A stretch of 50,352 nt of DNA from Rhodospirillales bacterium. GTDB lineage: Bacteria > Pseudomonadota > Alphaproteobacteria > Rhodospirillales > JASLQF01. This document shows positions 36,724-45,617 of this stretch, piece by piece; positions within the stretch are counted from its first letter, which is position 1, and each line of letters begins with the position of its first letter. The position numbers and the translations under genes are program-made. The stretch is taken from assembly GCA_030744625.1 (NCBI GenBank), contig JASLQF010000055.1, positions 1-50,352 on the forward strand, in the 5' to 3' direction. Below the pieces are notes generated by a model. That model did no database searches, had not been told where the DNA came from, and saw only the letters and a list, made by a program, of their open reading frames with translations.

Positions 36724-37418
36724 CGGCCCATCCGCAACTGACGTTCGCCTTCGACCACCGCCCGGCGCTCTCGGGCGAGGATTTCCTGGTCGCCCCCAAC
36801 AACTCGGAAGCGGTGGCCTGGCTCGACCGCTGGCCCGATTGGCCGTCGCCCGTCCTCTCCGTTCACGGCCCGCCGGCCAGCGGCAAAACCCATCTGGCGC
36901 AGGTCTTCATGGTGCGCAGCGGCGCCGTCCTGGCGGCGCCCCAGGCGGTGGCGGAAATTGATCCCGGCCTGCTCCTGGGGGCGGCCCGGGCCTGCGTCAT
37001 CGACGACGCCGAGGCCCTCATCACCGAGGGGCGGGAGGAGGCGTTGCTGCATCTCTACAACTCCGTCCACGAGGCGGGCCGCCACCTGCTGTTGACATCG
37101 GTCCGCGCACCGGCGCGCTGGGGGGCACGCCTCGCCGATCTGCGCTCGCGGCTGGTTGCCGCCACCGCCGTCGCCATCGGCCCGCCCGACGACGCGTTGA
37201 TCGCCGCGGTGCTCGTCAAGCTGTTCGCCGACCGCCAGCTCAAGGTGGATGAAGACGTTATCTCCTACATGGTGACGCGCATGGAGCGCTCCCTCGAGGA
37301 AGCGCGCCGGCTGGTGGCGGCGACGGACGCGGCGGCCCTGGCCGAACGGCGCAGTATCACGGTGCCGCTGGTGCGCCGGGTCCTGGAACGACCGCCGAAC
37401 GAAGGGCACGGAGGATAG
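36720..37418 (+). CDS. hdaA: HdaA-type regulatory inactivator of DnaA
   Basis: 232 residues, TTG start in a TTGA overlap. The N-terminal QLTFAF is the beta-clamp-binding motif of Hda proteins (QL[SP]L[PA]F type). Then comes a short DnaA-like AAA+ domain: Walker A GPPASGKTHL near 50-59, Walker B CVIDDAE, a sensor-like region LLTSVRAPARW, and a lid domain DEDVISYMVTRMERSLEEARRLV. No DNA-binding domain IV. It should stimulate ATP hydrolysis by DnaA after initiation and so limit re-replication. In related genomes ppk and ppx usually follow hdaA; here they are missing. Confidence 0.85.
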   Translation: MTAHPQLTFAFDHRPALSGEDFLVAPNNSEAVAWLDRWPDWPSPVLSVHGPPASGKTHLAQVFMVRSGAVLAAPQAVAEIDPGLLLGAARACVIDDAEALITEGREEALLHLYNSVHEAGRHLLLTSVRAPARWGARLADLRSRLVAATAVAIGPPDDALIAAVLVKLFADRQLKVDEDVISYMVTRMERSLEEARRLVAATDAAALAERRSITVPLVRRVLERPPNEGHGG

Positions 37419-37467
37419 CCGGCGCCGGTGGCCGGGCCTTCAGACTCTCAGGCCCCCGATGGAGACC

Positions 37468-38142
37468 TCACGAACGGGCGGGCCGGCACCACGGTCTGGC
37501 CCGCCGATCGCCGTCCTGGCACAAGGCGCACTGAAGCTCCAATTGATCGGCGACGCCTTCGAACGAAGCACGGCATGTGACGAGGAAGCGCTCGCGCGAT
37601 ACTTCGTCGAAGCGAACGCTGGAGATCGGCGCGCCGACCGGCGGCGGATCGCCGAAGGACAGTCGACTCAGGAGCCGCACGGTGGCGGGGTGGACGGCGT
37701 AGGAATAAATGCGGCCGATGCGGAGCGCCGCCTCGCCCACCAGGTCGATGAACGCCTTGGCCACCAGGGCGCTGGCCAGCCCCCGCTCGCGCAACCTGCC
37801 GTCGATGACGATGGCGTCAAGCCTGCACGTCTGCCCGGCGCCTCGGATGTTTTCCTTGAGCACGCAGGAGACTGCTCCGCATATCCCGCCGCAGCCCGTT
37901 AATCCGAAGAGCCGCGGCTCGCCGAAGTCCTCACCGACGTCCTTGTCGTCCAGGTAGGTGCCGATCCTGCCTACCTCGGGGGAGGTGGCATGCCGATTGA
38001 CGAAATTCGCGAAATCGTCTTCGCTCAATTCCTCGAATTTCAGGCCTTGGTTCGGTACCGGACCCGTTGCCGCCGCGTCGCCCGCTCCTTGCGGCGGGAG
38101 GGACCCGACCGGATCGGCTTTCTTGAGGGAAAAATTGTGCAT
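37468..38142 (-). CDS. GNAT-like acetyltransferase domain protein
   Basis: 224 residues, start at 38142 with GGAG a few bases upstream. The first ~35 residues are polar and disordered-looking. The core has GNAT features: GLTGCGGICGAVSCVLKE and then CRLDAIVIDGRLRERGLASALVAKAFIDLV, the strand-4/helix-3 region that binds acetyl-CoA, though the usual R-x2-G-x-G/A loop is altered to RLRERGLA. The C-terminus has a Cys-containing tail (LQCALCQDGDRRARPWC). Substrate unknown. Convergent with hdaA, 49 bases apart. Confidence 0.6.
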   Translation of the reverse strand: MHNFSLKKADPVGSLPPQGAGDAAATGPVPNQGLKFEELSEDDFANFVNRHATSPEVGRIGTYLDDKDVGEDFGEPRLFGLTGCGGICGAVSCVLKENIRGAGQTCRLDAIVIDGRLRERGLASALVAKAFIDLVGEAALRIGRIYSYAVHPATVRLLSRLSFGDPPPVGAPISSVRFDEVSRERFLVTCRASFEGVADQLELQCALCQDGDRRARPWCRPARS

Positions 38143-38321
38143 TCCATCTCCACCACGCCGGGGCCGGCTGGCCGGCGCGCCGCGGAAAGCGCCAAAAACT
38201 TAATGAAAAGAAGGGTAAATACCGGCGCCTCCGGGGACAACAAGGCAGAGGTATATTCGGGCGATACTGAAGTATGGGTTTACGCGAAACCGAGGACGGT
38301 TGGGCGGGTCCGACGGGCCGC

Positions 38322-39482
38322 TCAGTCCTGCTCGATGGGGACCAGCTTCAGTTTCTTGCCTTCGATGGCCAGCGCGATTTCGCCGCGCCTCAATTTCAGG
38401 GCATCTTCGCCGAAGACCTCGCGGCGCCAGCCGCCGAGAGCGCGCACATCGGCATCCTCGCCGTGGGCCGCGATGCGCTCGATGTCGGCGGCCGAGGCGA
38501 CCAGCTTTTGGGCCGTCTCAAACTGTTCGCACTTCATCTTCAGGAGAACCTTGAGAAGGTCGATGACTGGTCCCAGGCCGCGCGGCAGATCGCGCTTGGG
38601 CTCCACTTTCGGGCACTCGGCCTCGGGCAGGTCGAGCCCCTTCTTCACCGCCCGCAAGAGGGCCGCTCCACCAGCCCCCTGGGCCGTCTTTTGGCCCAGT
38701 CCGCGCGTCCGCCCGAGCGCCTCGGGCGTCGTCGGCGTGTGATGGGCTATTTCCACGAGGGCCTCGTCGCGCAGCACCCGGTTGCGCGGCAGGTCGCGCC
38801 TTCGCGCCTCCTTCTCGCGCCAGGCGGCGAGTTCGCGCAGCACGGCCAGATAGCGCCCTCCCTTGCCGCGCCCCTTGATGCGCCGGTACGTCTCATAGGG
38901 ATCGATGTCGTAGGTTCCGAGCGCCGTCAATATCGCCATCTCTTCGTCCAACCAGCGCCCACGGCCGTTGGCGGCGAGCTGGCGGGACAGCTTCTCGTAG
39001 ACCACCCTCAGGTGGGTGACGTCGGACAGCGCGTATTTGATCTGGCGCTCGCTGAGCGGGCGCAATGCCCAGTCGGTAAAGCGCGACGACTTGTCGATGC
39101 GCGCCTTGGCCAGTTTGCTGGCCAGGGTTTCGTAGCCAACGGAGTCGCCGAAGCCACAGACCATGGCCGCCACCTGGGTGTCGAATACGGGTTCCGGCAG
39201 CCGGCCCGTAAGGTTGAAGAATATTTCCAGGTCCTGGCGCGCCGCGTGGAAGACCTTGAGCACGCGTTCCTCGGCCATCAATTCGAACAGGGGATCCAGG
39301 GACAGGCCGTCGGCCAGCGCGTCGATGGCCCGTGCCTCGTCGGGACCGGCGAGCTGCACCACGCACAGGCGCGGCCAATAGGTGCGCTCGCGCATGAACT
39401 CGGTATCGACGGTGATGAAGGGGGCTTCGCGGAGACGCCGGCAAAAGGCGGAGAGGTCTCCCGTGTCGGCGATCACGCTCAT
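38322..39482 (-). CDS. rnd: Ribonuclease D
   Basis: 386 residues from the ATG at 39482. DEDDy exonuclease domain: ITVDTEFMRERTYWP (D26, E28), VFHAARQDLEIFF, GYETLASKLAKARIDKSSRFTDWALRPL and YALSDVTHLRVVYEKL with the tyrosine-type active site. One HRDC domain follows (about 210-285, ELAAWREKEARRRDLPRNRVLRDEAL), then a C-terminal helical region. It trims 3' ends of stable RNA precursors in the cytoplasm. Divergent from the tautomerase fusion. Confidence 0.93.
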   Translation of the reverse strand: MSVIADTGDLSAFCRRLREAPFITVDTEFMRERTYWPRLCVVQLAGPDEARAIDALADGLSLDPLFELMAEERVLKVFHAARQDLEIFFNLTGRLPEPVFDTQVAAMVCGFGDSVGYETLASKLAKARIDKSSRFTDWALRPLSERQIKYALSDVTHLRVVYEKLSRQLAANGRGRWLDEEMAILTALGTYDIDPYETYRRIKGRGKGGRYLAVLRELAAWREKEARRRDLPRNRVLRDEALVEIAHHTPTTPEALGRTRGLGQKTAQGAGGAALLRAVKKGLDLPEAECPKVEPKRDLPRGLGPVIDLLKVLLKMKCEQFETAQKLVASAADIERIAAHGEDADVRALGGWRREVFGEDALKLRRGEIALAIEGKKLKLVPIEQD

Positions 39483-39617
39483 GGCCGTGCTATACACGGA
39501 ATCGGCGCCGGCAGAAAGGGCCTGAACTCAATTTTCGCGTCGCGGTATGGTCCTGGGGGCTGTCGGCGCACGGAAGCTCCGCCGGGACCCACGGCAAACC
39601 AAGGAGGGAGACCCGCC

Positions 39618-40187
39618 ATGCCTGTCGTCACCATAACGCTCTTGCAAGGCTATGACGAAGAGACGCGACAAACGCTCGGCGAACGCCTCACCGACGCGGT
39701 TCGCGCCACCATCGCCGCCCCACTCGAGGGAATTACGGTCATCCTTCACGAGGTGGCGAAACCGGTGGGCTACATGCGGGGGCGTGTCTCGCGGACGCCT
39801 GGTGCGCCCTTGCCGTCGCCGGCCAAGCTCGTGCGCGCCTATCTCGACGCGGCCGCCGCCCGCGACTTCGGGAAGGCCGGGGAGATGGTGGCCGACGGCT
39901 TCACCTCCATTTACCCGGGAGGCGTGGAGTTCGGTAGCCTGGAAGAGCTCATGCCATGGGCCGAGGAACGCTACCGGTCGGTGAAAAAGACATACGAGCG
40001 CATTGACGAGGTGGCGTGCGAGGAGGGCGTTGCCGTCTACGCATTCGGCACCCTCGGCGGCCAATGGCCCGACGGCACCGCGTTCGAGGGCGTCCGCTTC
40101 ATCGACCGGTTCACGGTGCGCGATGGAAAGCTGGCCGATCAACGGGTTTGGAACGATCTGGCGGAATCCCGAACGGCGCCCGCTTAG
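39618..40187 (+). CDS. 4-oxalocrotonate tautomerase-like / SnoaL-like fusion protein
   Basis: 189 residues; a strong AAGGAGGGAG lies just upstream of the ATG at 39618. Residues 1-~62 are a 4-OT-like tautomerase: Pro2, which becomes the catalytic N-terminal proline after Met removal, in PVVTITLLQGYDEETRQTLGERLTDAV, then ITVILHEVAKPVGYMRGR. Residues ~70-185 are a SnoaL/NTF2-like domain (VRAYLDAAAARDFGKAGEMVADGFTSIYPGG and FEGVRFIDRFTVRDGKLADQRVWND). Fusions of these two small domains are not something I know. It could join enol-keto isomerisation to a second step on the same substrate; that is inference. Confidence 0.75.
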   Translation: MPVVTITLLQGYDEETRQTLGERLTDAVRATIAAPLEGITVILHEVAKPVGYMRGRVSRTPGAPLPSPAKLVRAYLDAAAARDFGKAGEMVADGFTSIYPGGVEFGSLEELMPWAEERYRSVKKTYERIDEVACEEGVAVYAFGTLGGQWPDGTAFEGVRFIDRFTVRDGKLADQRVWNDLAESRTAPA

Positions 40188-40524
40188 GGTCTTATCGCCC
40201 TGGACCGCAATGATCCAAGACGTGAGTAATCCCCCAAAACTATGAATTGGAGGGCGATCCATGAATCAAATTGAATCAATTTGAAACGATCGCACTCTAG
40301 GTCTTGATTGGATGCTTGCTGGCCACGCAACAAAAGAATCGGTAGCCGGCGATCCATCAATCGTTGTTGCGTCTCCCGCCTTCGAAAATAGTTATTCAAC
40401 AGCCTCAGGCGTCTGGCGGACCCTCTAAGGATTGCGCTTTTCATCGGGTAGACAGCAAAAACGGATAGCTTGCCTACCCCATCCCCCCGGAGCGCCGCGA
40501 GTTGCTTTTACGCTTCCCCGACGC
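40188..40524. other. 337-base convergent spacer with repeat copy 2 and GANTC pair
   Basis: No gene is supported. Two GANTC sites are spaced exactly 10 bases (40263-40267 and 40273-40277), within ATGAATCAAATTGAATCAAT. The 36-bp repeat is at 40321-40356. A 9-bp perfect inverted repeat, ACGCAACAA (40325-40333) with TTGTTGCGT (40364-40372), encloses most of it. Because both flanking genes converge here, the structured part could be a small RNA or a remnant of a mobile sequence. Confidence 0.5.
40321..40356 (+). repeat. 36-bp dispersed repeat, copy 2
   Basis: 35 of 36 bases identical to 26336-26371, same orientation, 14 kb away. In this copy a 9-bp inverted repeat (40325-40333 / 40364-40372) overlaps the element; copy 1 lacks the right arm. 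Confidence 0.7.
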
Positions 40525-43500
40525 CTAGCGCGAGGTTTCCTCGGCGAGCGCCGCCTCGATTCCGGAAAGCACCTCGGCCACCTTGACCGGCTTGGTCAGG
40601 TAGCCGTGGAAGCCCGCCTTCAAACCCTTCTTGATGGAGCTTTCCATGGCGTTGGCCGACAGCGCAACGACGGGAATGGCGCGCGTCGCCTCGATGCCCT
40701 TCAACTCCTTCAAGGCATCGATCCCGCTCATGCCGGGCAGGTTGATGTCCATGAGGATGACATCGGGCCGATACTTGCGCGCCAGCTCGATGCCGAGCTC
40801 GGCGTTGTGGGCCGAGACCATGCGCAGATTGGGTATGTGCTCGACGATCTCCTCCATGAGGCGCAGGTTGCCCGGGTTGTCCTCCACGTAGAGCATGGAG
40901 CGGCCCTCCTTGCCGGCTTCGAGACGCCATTCCTCCCGCGGCGCTTTCGAAGCTTTCGTTCCGGCTTTCCTGGGGGGCTTTCCCTTGGCGCGGGTCAGCT
41001 CGACCCAGAACGTACTGCCTTTCCCCTCCGTGCTCTCGAAGCCGATGCGCCCCTCCATGAGCTCGACGATCTGCTTGGTCAACGTCAGCCCGATGCCGGT
41101 GCCCTCGATGGCGGTGACCTCGGCGCCGAGGCGCGCGAACGGCTTGAACAATTCCTTCCGCTTTTCCTTCGGGATGCCCGTGCCGGTGTCGGAGACGCCG
41201 ATGCGCACGATGCCCTTGCTCGCCACCTCGCATGTCAGCGTCGCCGTGCCGCCGGAGCGGTTGTACTTAACCGCGTTCGACAACAGATTCAGGATGACCT
41301 GCTTGAGGCGCGTGTCATCGGCGCGCACGCGTAGCGGCCGAGTGGCGCGGTTCTCGCGGGTGACCTTGACGCCGTGGCGCTCGGCCATGGGATCGATGAG
41401 GGTCAGGCACTCCTGGAATATGTCATCGAGTTCCACGTTCTCCATGGCGACGGAAAGCGCGCCGCTCTCGATCTTGGCAAGCTCGAGGACCTCGTTGATC
41501 AGATTGAGGAGATGCTGACCGCTATCGAGGATGATCTCGGCGTATTCCCTTCGCTTGTCGTCGAGCAGTGCCTCGGGGTCGTGCCCGAGGAGCTGGCCGA
41601 AGCCGAGGATGGCGTTCAAGGGCGTGCGCAACTCGTGGCTCATGGAGGACAGGAATTGGGATTTGGCCAGGTTGGCGGCGTCGGCCTGTTCCTTGGCGAT
41701 GCGCAGCTCCTCCTCCGCCTGCTTGCTTTCGGAGATGTCGTAGGTCAGGGCGAAATAGCCGAGAACCTCGCCATCCTCCCCAAAGTGCGGACTGTAGGAG
41801 GCGTGAAAATATCGGACGCTCCCGTCCTCGTACTCGAAGCTGTCCTCGTAGTCGACCTCCTGTCCGGCGAGCGCGGCTTCGAAGCGATGCGCGACCTGAT
41901 TGAAGAATTTCTCGCCCATGACGTCCCTGACGGAGTTTCCGACGGCGTCTTCGGCGTCCACCCCGTACCACTCCTTGAATAGCTCGTTGACGAAGCGGTA
42001 ATGGAGCGTGGAGTCGACATAGGAGATGAGCGCCGGCACGGCATCGGCGACCAGGTGCATGCGCTCTTCGCTGTCGCGGAGCGCCTCTTCCACACGCTTG
42101 CGCGCCGTGATGTCGGAGCCGATGGTGCCAACGGCTTCCACTTCGCCCGCGCTGTTGCGAATGGGAAACTTGGTTCTCAACACGGTACGAGCGGCATCGC
42201 TGTCCTTCCACTCGTGCTCCTGCTCGATTATCTGACCCGTCTCCAGTACTTCTTTGTCCGAAGCAACGATCAGGTCGGCGGTTTCCTTGGGAAAGACATC
42301 GTGGGCAGTCTTGCCCAGCACGTCCTCGACATCGGCCTTCGCACCGAAATCCTGGACGCGGTTGGTCAGTGTGTACCGCCCCTGCGAATCCTTGATGCTG
42401 TATGTAGACGGGGAATAATCAGCGAAGGCTCTGAGCAGCGCCTCGCTCTCGCTCAGCGCCGCCTCCGTGTGGCGGAGTTCCGTGATCGTGTCCGTCAGTT
42501 CCTGGGTCCGTTCCACGACGCGCAGTTCGAGCTCGTCGTGGGCGGCGCGCAGCGCCTCCTCGGCCTGTTTTTGCTTGGTGATGTCTTGGACTGTGCCGAA
42601 AACTCGTGACGCAATTCCGTCGTCGTTCAACGTTACCTCGCCGAGGCCACGAATTACGCGCGCGCAGCCATCCGGACCGACGATCCGATATTCATTCTCG
42701 AATGGGCTTCCTTCTCGGATAGCGCGCTCGACGTTAGACCGTACCTCGGTCCGATCCTCGGGGTGAATCCTGTTCAGGAAGGTCTCGAAGGACAGGTCAG
42801 GCTGTCCCTGATCGAGTCCGAACATGCGGTAATGTTCATCTGACCACCACCGGCTATCGGTCTTGACGTTCCATTCCCAGTTGCCGAGACGAGCAATTCT
42901 CTGGGCGTTGGCGAGACTTGCTTCACTCTCCCTGAGATCCTCCTCGGCCCGCTTGCGCTCGGTGATGTCCTGGATGGTTCCACTGATAAAGGTCGCTCGT
43001 CCCTTCTCATCCAGGATCACTTCACCCCGCATGTTGACGATGCGTTCAATGCCGGTAGGCATGACGATGCGGTGTTCGATATCCAGGGGCTTTCCCTTGA
43101 GCGTTCTGTGAATTGCATTTCGAACCAATTCCCCGTCATCAGGGTGAATCGCGTCCAGGAGTTCATTGAAGGAGCCATCAAAGCTGTTCGGCTCCATGCC
43201 GAAAAGGCGGATCGTCTCTTCCGACCCGCAGGCTTTGTCTGTCTCGACTTCCCAATTCCAATTGCCCACTTGCGCGATGCGCTGGGCGTCTTTGAGGTCT
43301 TCAACGTGGGCCTCCAGGCTCTCGACCAGGAGGGTTTTGATGCGGCGGAAGCAAGCGGCTCCGAGTAAGAGAATAACGAGGCCGCCGGCGGCGCTGATCG
43401 CCCCGACCTTGACGAAAGGTTCCTGAAGCTCCGTGATGTCGATCTTGGCGACGATTCCGAGATTGAAATCGGCCACCGGTTCATGGGCGGCGAGCACCAT

Positions 43501-43947
43501 GATGCCGGCGTAATCGAGCCCGATCATGGTTCCGGATTGCCCTTGCAAGGCCCGCCGCATGGGTTCGGCGAGGTCGGATTCGAAAGGCACCGGCCCCGGG
43601 GTGCCTCGGCCCGTGGGGTGGGAATGGTTGGACCTAAGGATGATGGAGTCACCCTTTCGTTGTCCGACCAGAAAATCCCCGGTCCGGCCAAACCCCGCCA
43701 TTGATTGGTGGACTTCGGTGATTTGCTCGAGGGTGGCGGCAATTACGCCCTGGGGAGGATTTTCCTTGGTCTCGTGTCGGGCGATGGCCTCGACGGCCCG
43801 GGCCTGGCTTTGCGCCAGATGTCTCAACTGTTCCCGCTGCTCGGTGACCGCCGCATCGTAGAGCGCATAAATGGCGAGGCTCGCCACGGTCACGGCGACG
43901 CCCGCCATGATCGTCAAGAGAGCCAATATTCTTCTGCGGCCGGTCAC
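40525..43947 (-). CDS. Multi-PAS hybrid sensor histidine kinase
   Basis: 1140 residues, GTG start. TM1 at about 8-28, a periplasmic Cache-like sensor with GFGRTGDFLVGQRKGDSIILRSNH, TM2 at about 181-199, then four PAS domains (about 220-335, 350-462, 500-625, 625-745), HisKA with H771 in SMSHELRTPLNAILGFGQLL, HATPase (about 875-985; NLLSNAVKYN, DTGTGIP, GTGIGLTL) and a C-terminal receiver (about 1020-1135; D1067 in LMDINLPGM). PAS1 and PAS2 share QRIAxxGNWxWxV and look like an internal duplication. The H-box and HATPase wording are close to those of the REC-kinase at 30843. No response regulator or HPt gene is adjacent. Confidence 0.92.
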   Translation of the reverse strand: MTGRRRILALLTIMAGVAVTVASLAIYALYDAAVTEQREQLRHLAQSQARAVEAIARHETKENPPQGVIAATLEQITEVHQSMAGFGRTGDFLVGQRKGDSIILRSNHSHPTGRGTPGPVPFESDLAEPMRRALQGQSGTMIGLDYAGIMVLAAHEPVADFNLGIVAKIDITELQEPFVKVGAISAAGGLVILLLGAACFRRIKTLLVESLEAHVEDLKDAQRIAQVGNWNWEVETDKACGSEETIRLFGMEPNSFDGSFNELLDAIHPDDGELVRNAIHRTLKGKPLDIEHRIVMPTGIERIVNMRGEVILDEKGRATFISGTIQDITERKRAEEDLRESEASLANAQRIARLGNWEWNVKTDSRWWSDEHYRMFGLDQGQPDLSFETFLNRIHPEDRTEVRSNVERAIREGSPFENEYRIVGPDGCARVIRGLGEVTLNDDGIASRVFGTVQDITKQKQAEEALRAAHDELELRVVERTQELTDTITELRHTEAALSESEALLRAFADYSPSTYSIKDSQGRYTLTNRVQDFGAKADVEDVLGKTAHDVFPKETADLIVASDKEVLETGQIIEQEHEWKDSDAARTVLRTKFPIRNSAGEVEAVGTIGSDITARKRVEEALRDSEERMHLVADAVPALISYVDSTLHYRFVNELFKEWYGVDAEDAVGNSVRDVMGEKFFNQVAHRFEAALAGQEVDYEDSFEYEDGSVRYFHASYSPHFGEDGEVLGYFALTYDISESKQAEEELRIAKEQADAANLAKSQFLSSMSHELRTPLNAILGFGQLLGHDPEALLDDKRREYAEIILDSGQHLLNLINEVLELAKIESGALSVAMENVELDDIFQECLTLIDPMAERHGVKVTRENRATRPLRVRADDTRLKQVILNLLSNAVKYNRSGGTATLTCEVASKGIVRIGVSDTGTGIPKEKRKELFKPFARLGAEVTAIEGTGIGLTLTKQIVELMEGRIGFESTEGKGSTFWVELTRAKGKPPRKAGTKASKAPREEWRLEAGKEGRSMLYVEDNPGNLRLMEEIVEHIPNLRMVSAHNAELGIELARKYRPDVILMDINLPGMSGIDALKELKGIEATRAIPVVALSANAMESSIKKGLKAGFHGYLTKPVKVAEVLSGIEAALAEETSR

Positions 43948-44249
43948 GGAAATTCTACTCTCGTGGCGAAAAATTTACTGCGGTTGAACGATTTGCGGTT
44001 CGGGGAGATCAAAGGGAGACAAAGGTCAACACCCTGGCCCCTTGCGTATCGTCATCCAATTATCTCGACCGGAATCGGTGCACCGATCGCCTCTGCTCGC
44101 TTCGAAAAGCGGCAAGCTTGCCAGTGCATGTACAACTAACAACTCCCCGTCGCCCCTACCTTGCCCTGGCGCCATGGCAAGACTTTTTCAACCACAAAAC
44201 TATGTGGTTATTATTAGGGACATTTCAACAAGATTGTACGAGTCCTCAC
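43948..44249. other. 302-base spacer between hybrid kinase and hemerythrin genes
   Basis: No gene supported. It must contain the promoter of the hybrid kinase (minus strand), but I see no clear -10/-35 pair. A 7-bp hairpin AACCACA/TGTGGTT (44190-44196, 44203-44209) lies downstream of the hemerythrin gene. It lacks a T tract in either direction and so is only a weak terminator candidate. Confidence 0.4.
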
Positions 44250-44747
44250 TTAGCCTGGGCCCTTGCCGGGCATCAACTTCCTGAAGCGGCGGCCAAGAGT
44301 TGATGGTTCAATCGTAGCTATGTTTTTTTTGCTGCTTACGACCATCAGGCTCATCTTCTTGTCGCTGGTCAGGATGTGGTCGACGATCCATTGGCGAAGG
44401 ATGTCTTCCATGGCCACCCGGTCGCCGAGGTTGGGGGCCCTCTCGAACTTGGTCATGAGTTCGGTGTATTCGTCGAGAAGCCGCTCGTGTTCCGCCTTGT
44501 GCTCCGGGTAGTGGGGGTATTCGTGGGACACCATGACGTGCTCCTCGAGCGCGAAGTGCGCCTGCATGCGGGCGTGGATGCCGCCGAGCGTGTCCTCGAC
44601 GCGGTCCATGTCGACATGCGCGAGCAGTTCCCGGTGCAACTCGTTGATGTTCTCGATCAGGCGCCGGTGCTCGTAGTCGAGTTCCTCGATACCGATCAGG
44701 AAATCATCCGACCAAATGATACCCCGATCCGCCGCCGCACCCGTCAT
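44250..44747 (-). CDS. Bacteriohemerythrin
   Basis: 165 residues. All seven di-iron ligands of the family can be placed: H27, H64, E68, H83, H87, H124 and D129, in the motifs ELDYEHRRL, HFALEEHVM, PEHKAEHERL and VDHILTSDKKM. It binds oxygen reversibly, or senses or stores it, and is found with aerotaxis or methane/nitrogen metabolism in other bacteria. There is a basic C-terminal tail of about 30 residues (SSKKNIATIEPSTLGRRFRK) beyond the usual four-helix bundle. A possible role as oxygen input for the neighbouring hybrid kinase is speculation from position only. Confidence 0.92.
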   Translation of the reverse strand: MTGAAADRGIIWSDDFLIGIEELDYEHRRLIENINELHRELLAHVDMDRVEDTLGGIHARMQAHFALEEHVMVSHEYPHYPEHKAEHERLLDEYTELMTKFERAPNLGDRVAMEDILRQWIVDHILTSDKKMSLMVVSSKKNIATIEPSTLGRRFRKLMPGKGPG

Positions 44748-45010
44748 GTGTCTAATCCTTCACCCGTCACATTCCACCACCGGCACCCATTGTAGCGGCT
44801 TCCCTGTCGACGCGGTTGGTGGAAAATTGCCGCTTCCGATCGAACGGCGTACGTCCGGCCTGCCGCCGGACTGGTGCCGCCGGTCAGTTTACATACGTGG
44901 TGCTTCGACGGAAGGAACGCTTTTGCCGTGCTTTCCGCCGCGGCGGCTCGAAGCTCGGCCAGATCGACCTTTATTCGCAGACGCCCCGGGCCGGGCCGCG
45001 GCGCCGGCGC

Positions 45011-45433
45011 TCAGCCGACGATTTCCATTTCGCTGAAGAAGAAGCCGATCTCGCGGGCCGCCGAGGCCGGCGAATCGGAGCCGTGCACCGAGTTCTCCTG
45101 GACGCCGAGGCCAAACTCCTTGCGGATGGTGCCGTCCTCGGCGTCGGCCGGGTTGGTGGCGCCCATGACCTCGCGGTGGCGGGCGATGGCGTCCTCGCCC
45201 TCGAGGACCTGCACGACGACGGGAGCGGACGCCATGTAGGCGCAGAGATCGTCGTAGAAGGCGCGCTCGGCGTGCTCGGCGTAGAAGGCCCGCGCCTGGC
45301 TGATGGAAAGGCGGACACGCTTCTGGGCGACGATATTGAGCTCGGCACCCTCCAGGTGGGCGTTGATGCGCCCGCTGATGCGGCGCCGCGTCGCGTCCGG
45401 CTTGATGATGGAAAGTGTGCGTTGAACAGCCAT
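45011..45433 (-). CDS. ndk: Nucleoside diphosphate kinase
   Basis: 140 residues, the standard length. [12 protein letters not shown] at the N-terminus, [34 protein letters not shown], and the active-site NSVHGSDS with phospho-histidine H117. It equilibrates nucleoside di- and triphosphates. The flanking spacers (44748-45010 and 45434-45617) hold no supported gene. Confidence 0.96.
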   Translation of the reverse strand: MAVQRTLSIIKPDATRRRISGRINAHLEGAELNIVAQKRVRLSISQARAFYAEHAERAFYDDLCAYMASAPVVVQVLEGEDAIARHREVMGATNPADAEDGTIRKEFGLGVQENSVHGSDSPASAAREIGFFFSEMEIVG

Positions 45434-45617
45434 GCCCCCGATGCCTCCTCGATGGTCTGGATCCTAAATCCGAAGGCCCCTTGGGCGGGCCGGCGAACGG
45501 CCTGGGGGGTGTCGCGATGACCGGCCCAACGCCGAAGCGGCGCCTTATAGACGCATCGCGCGCCGGTGGCAAGCTAATCGCCGGGGGACGACGGCACGAA
45601 AGGCCGCAGGGCCTTCG

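Noticed and set aside
38274..39617. Upstream part of the tautomerase frame (637 codons in total)
   Set aside because: It runs antisense to RNase D. A strong Shine-Dalgarno and a catalytic proline place the start at 39618.
44190..44209. Hairpin AACCACA/TGTGGTT as terminator of the hemerythrin gene
   Set aside because: Only seven pairs and no T tract downstream on the relevant strand.
45596..45617. Hairpin after the lipocalin-like gene as intrinsic terminator
   Set aside because: The stem has a bulge, it abuts the stop codon, and no T tract follows on the minus strand.
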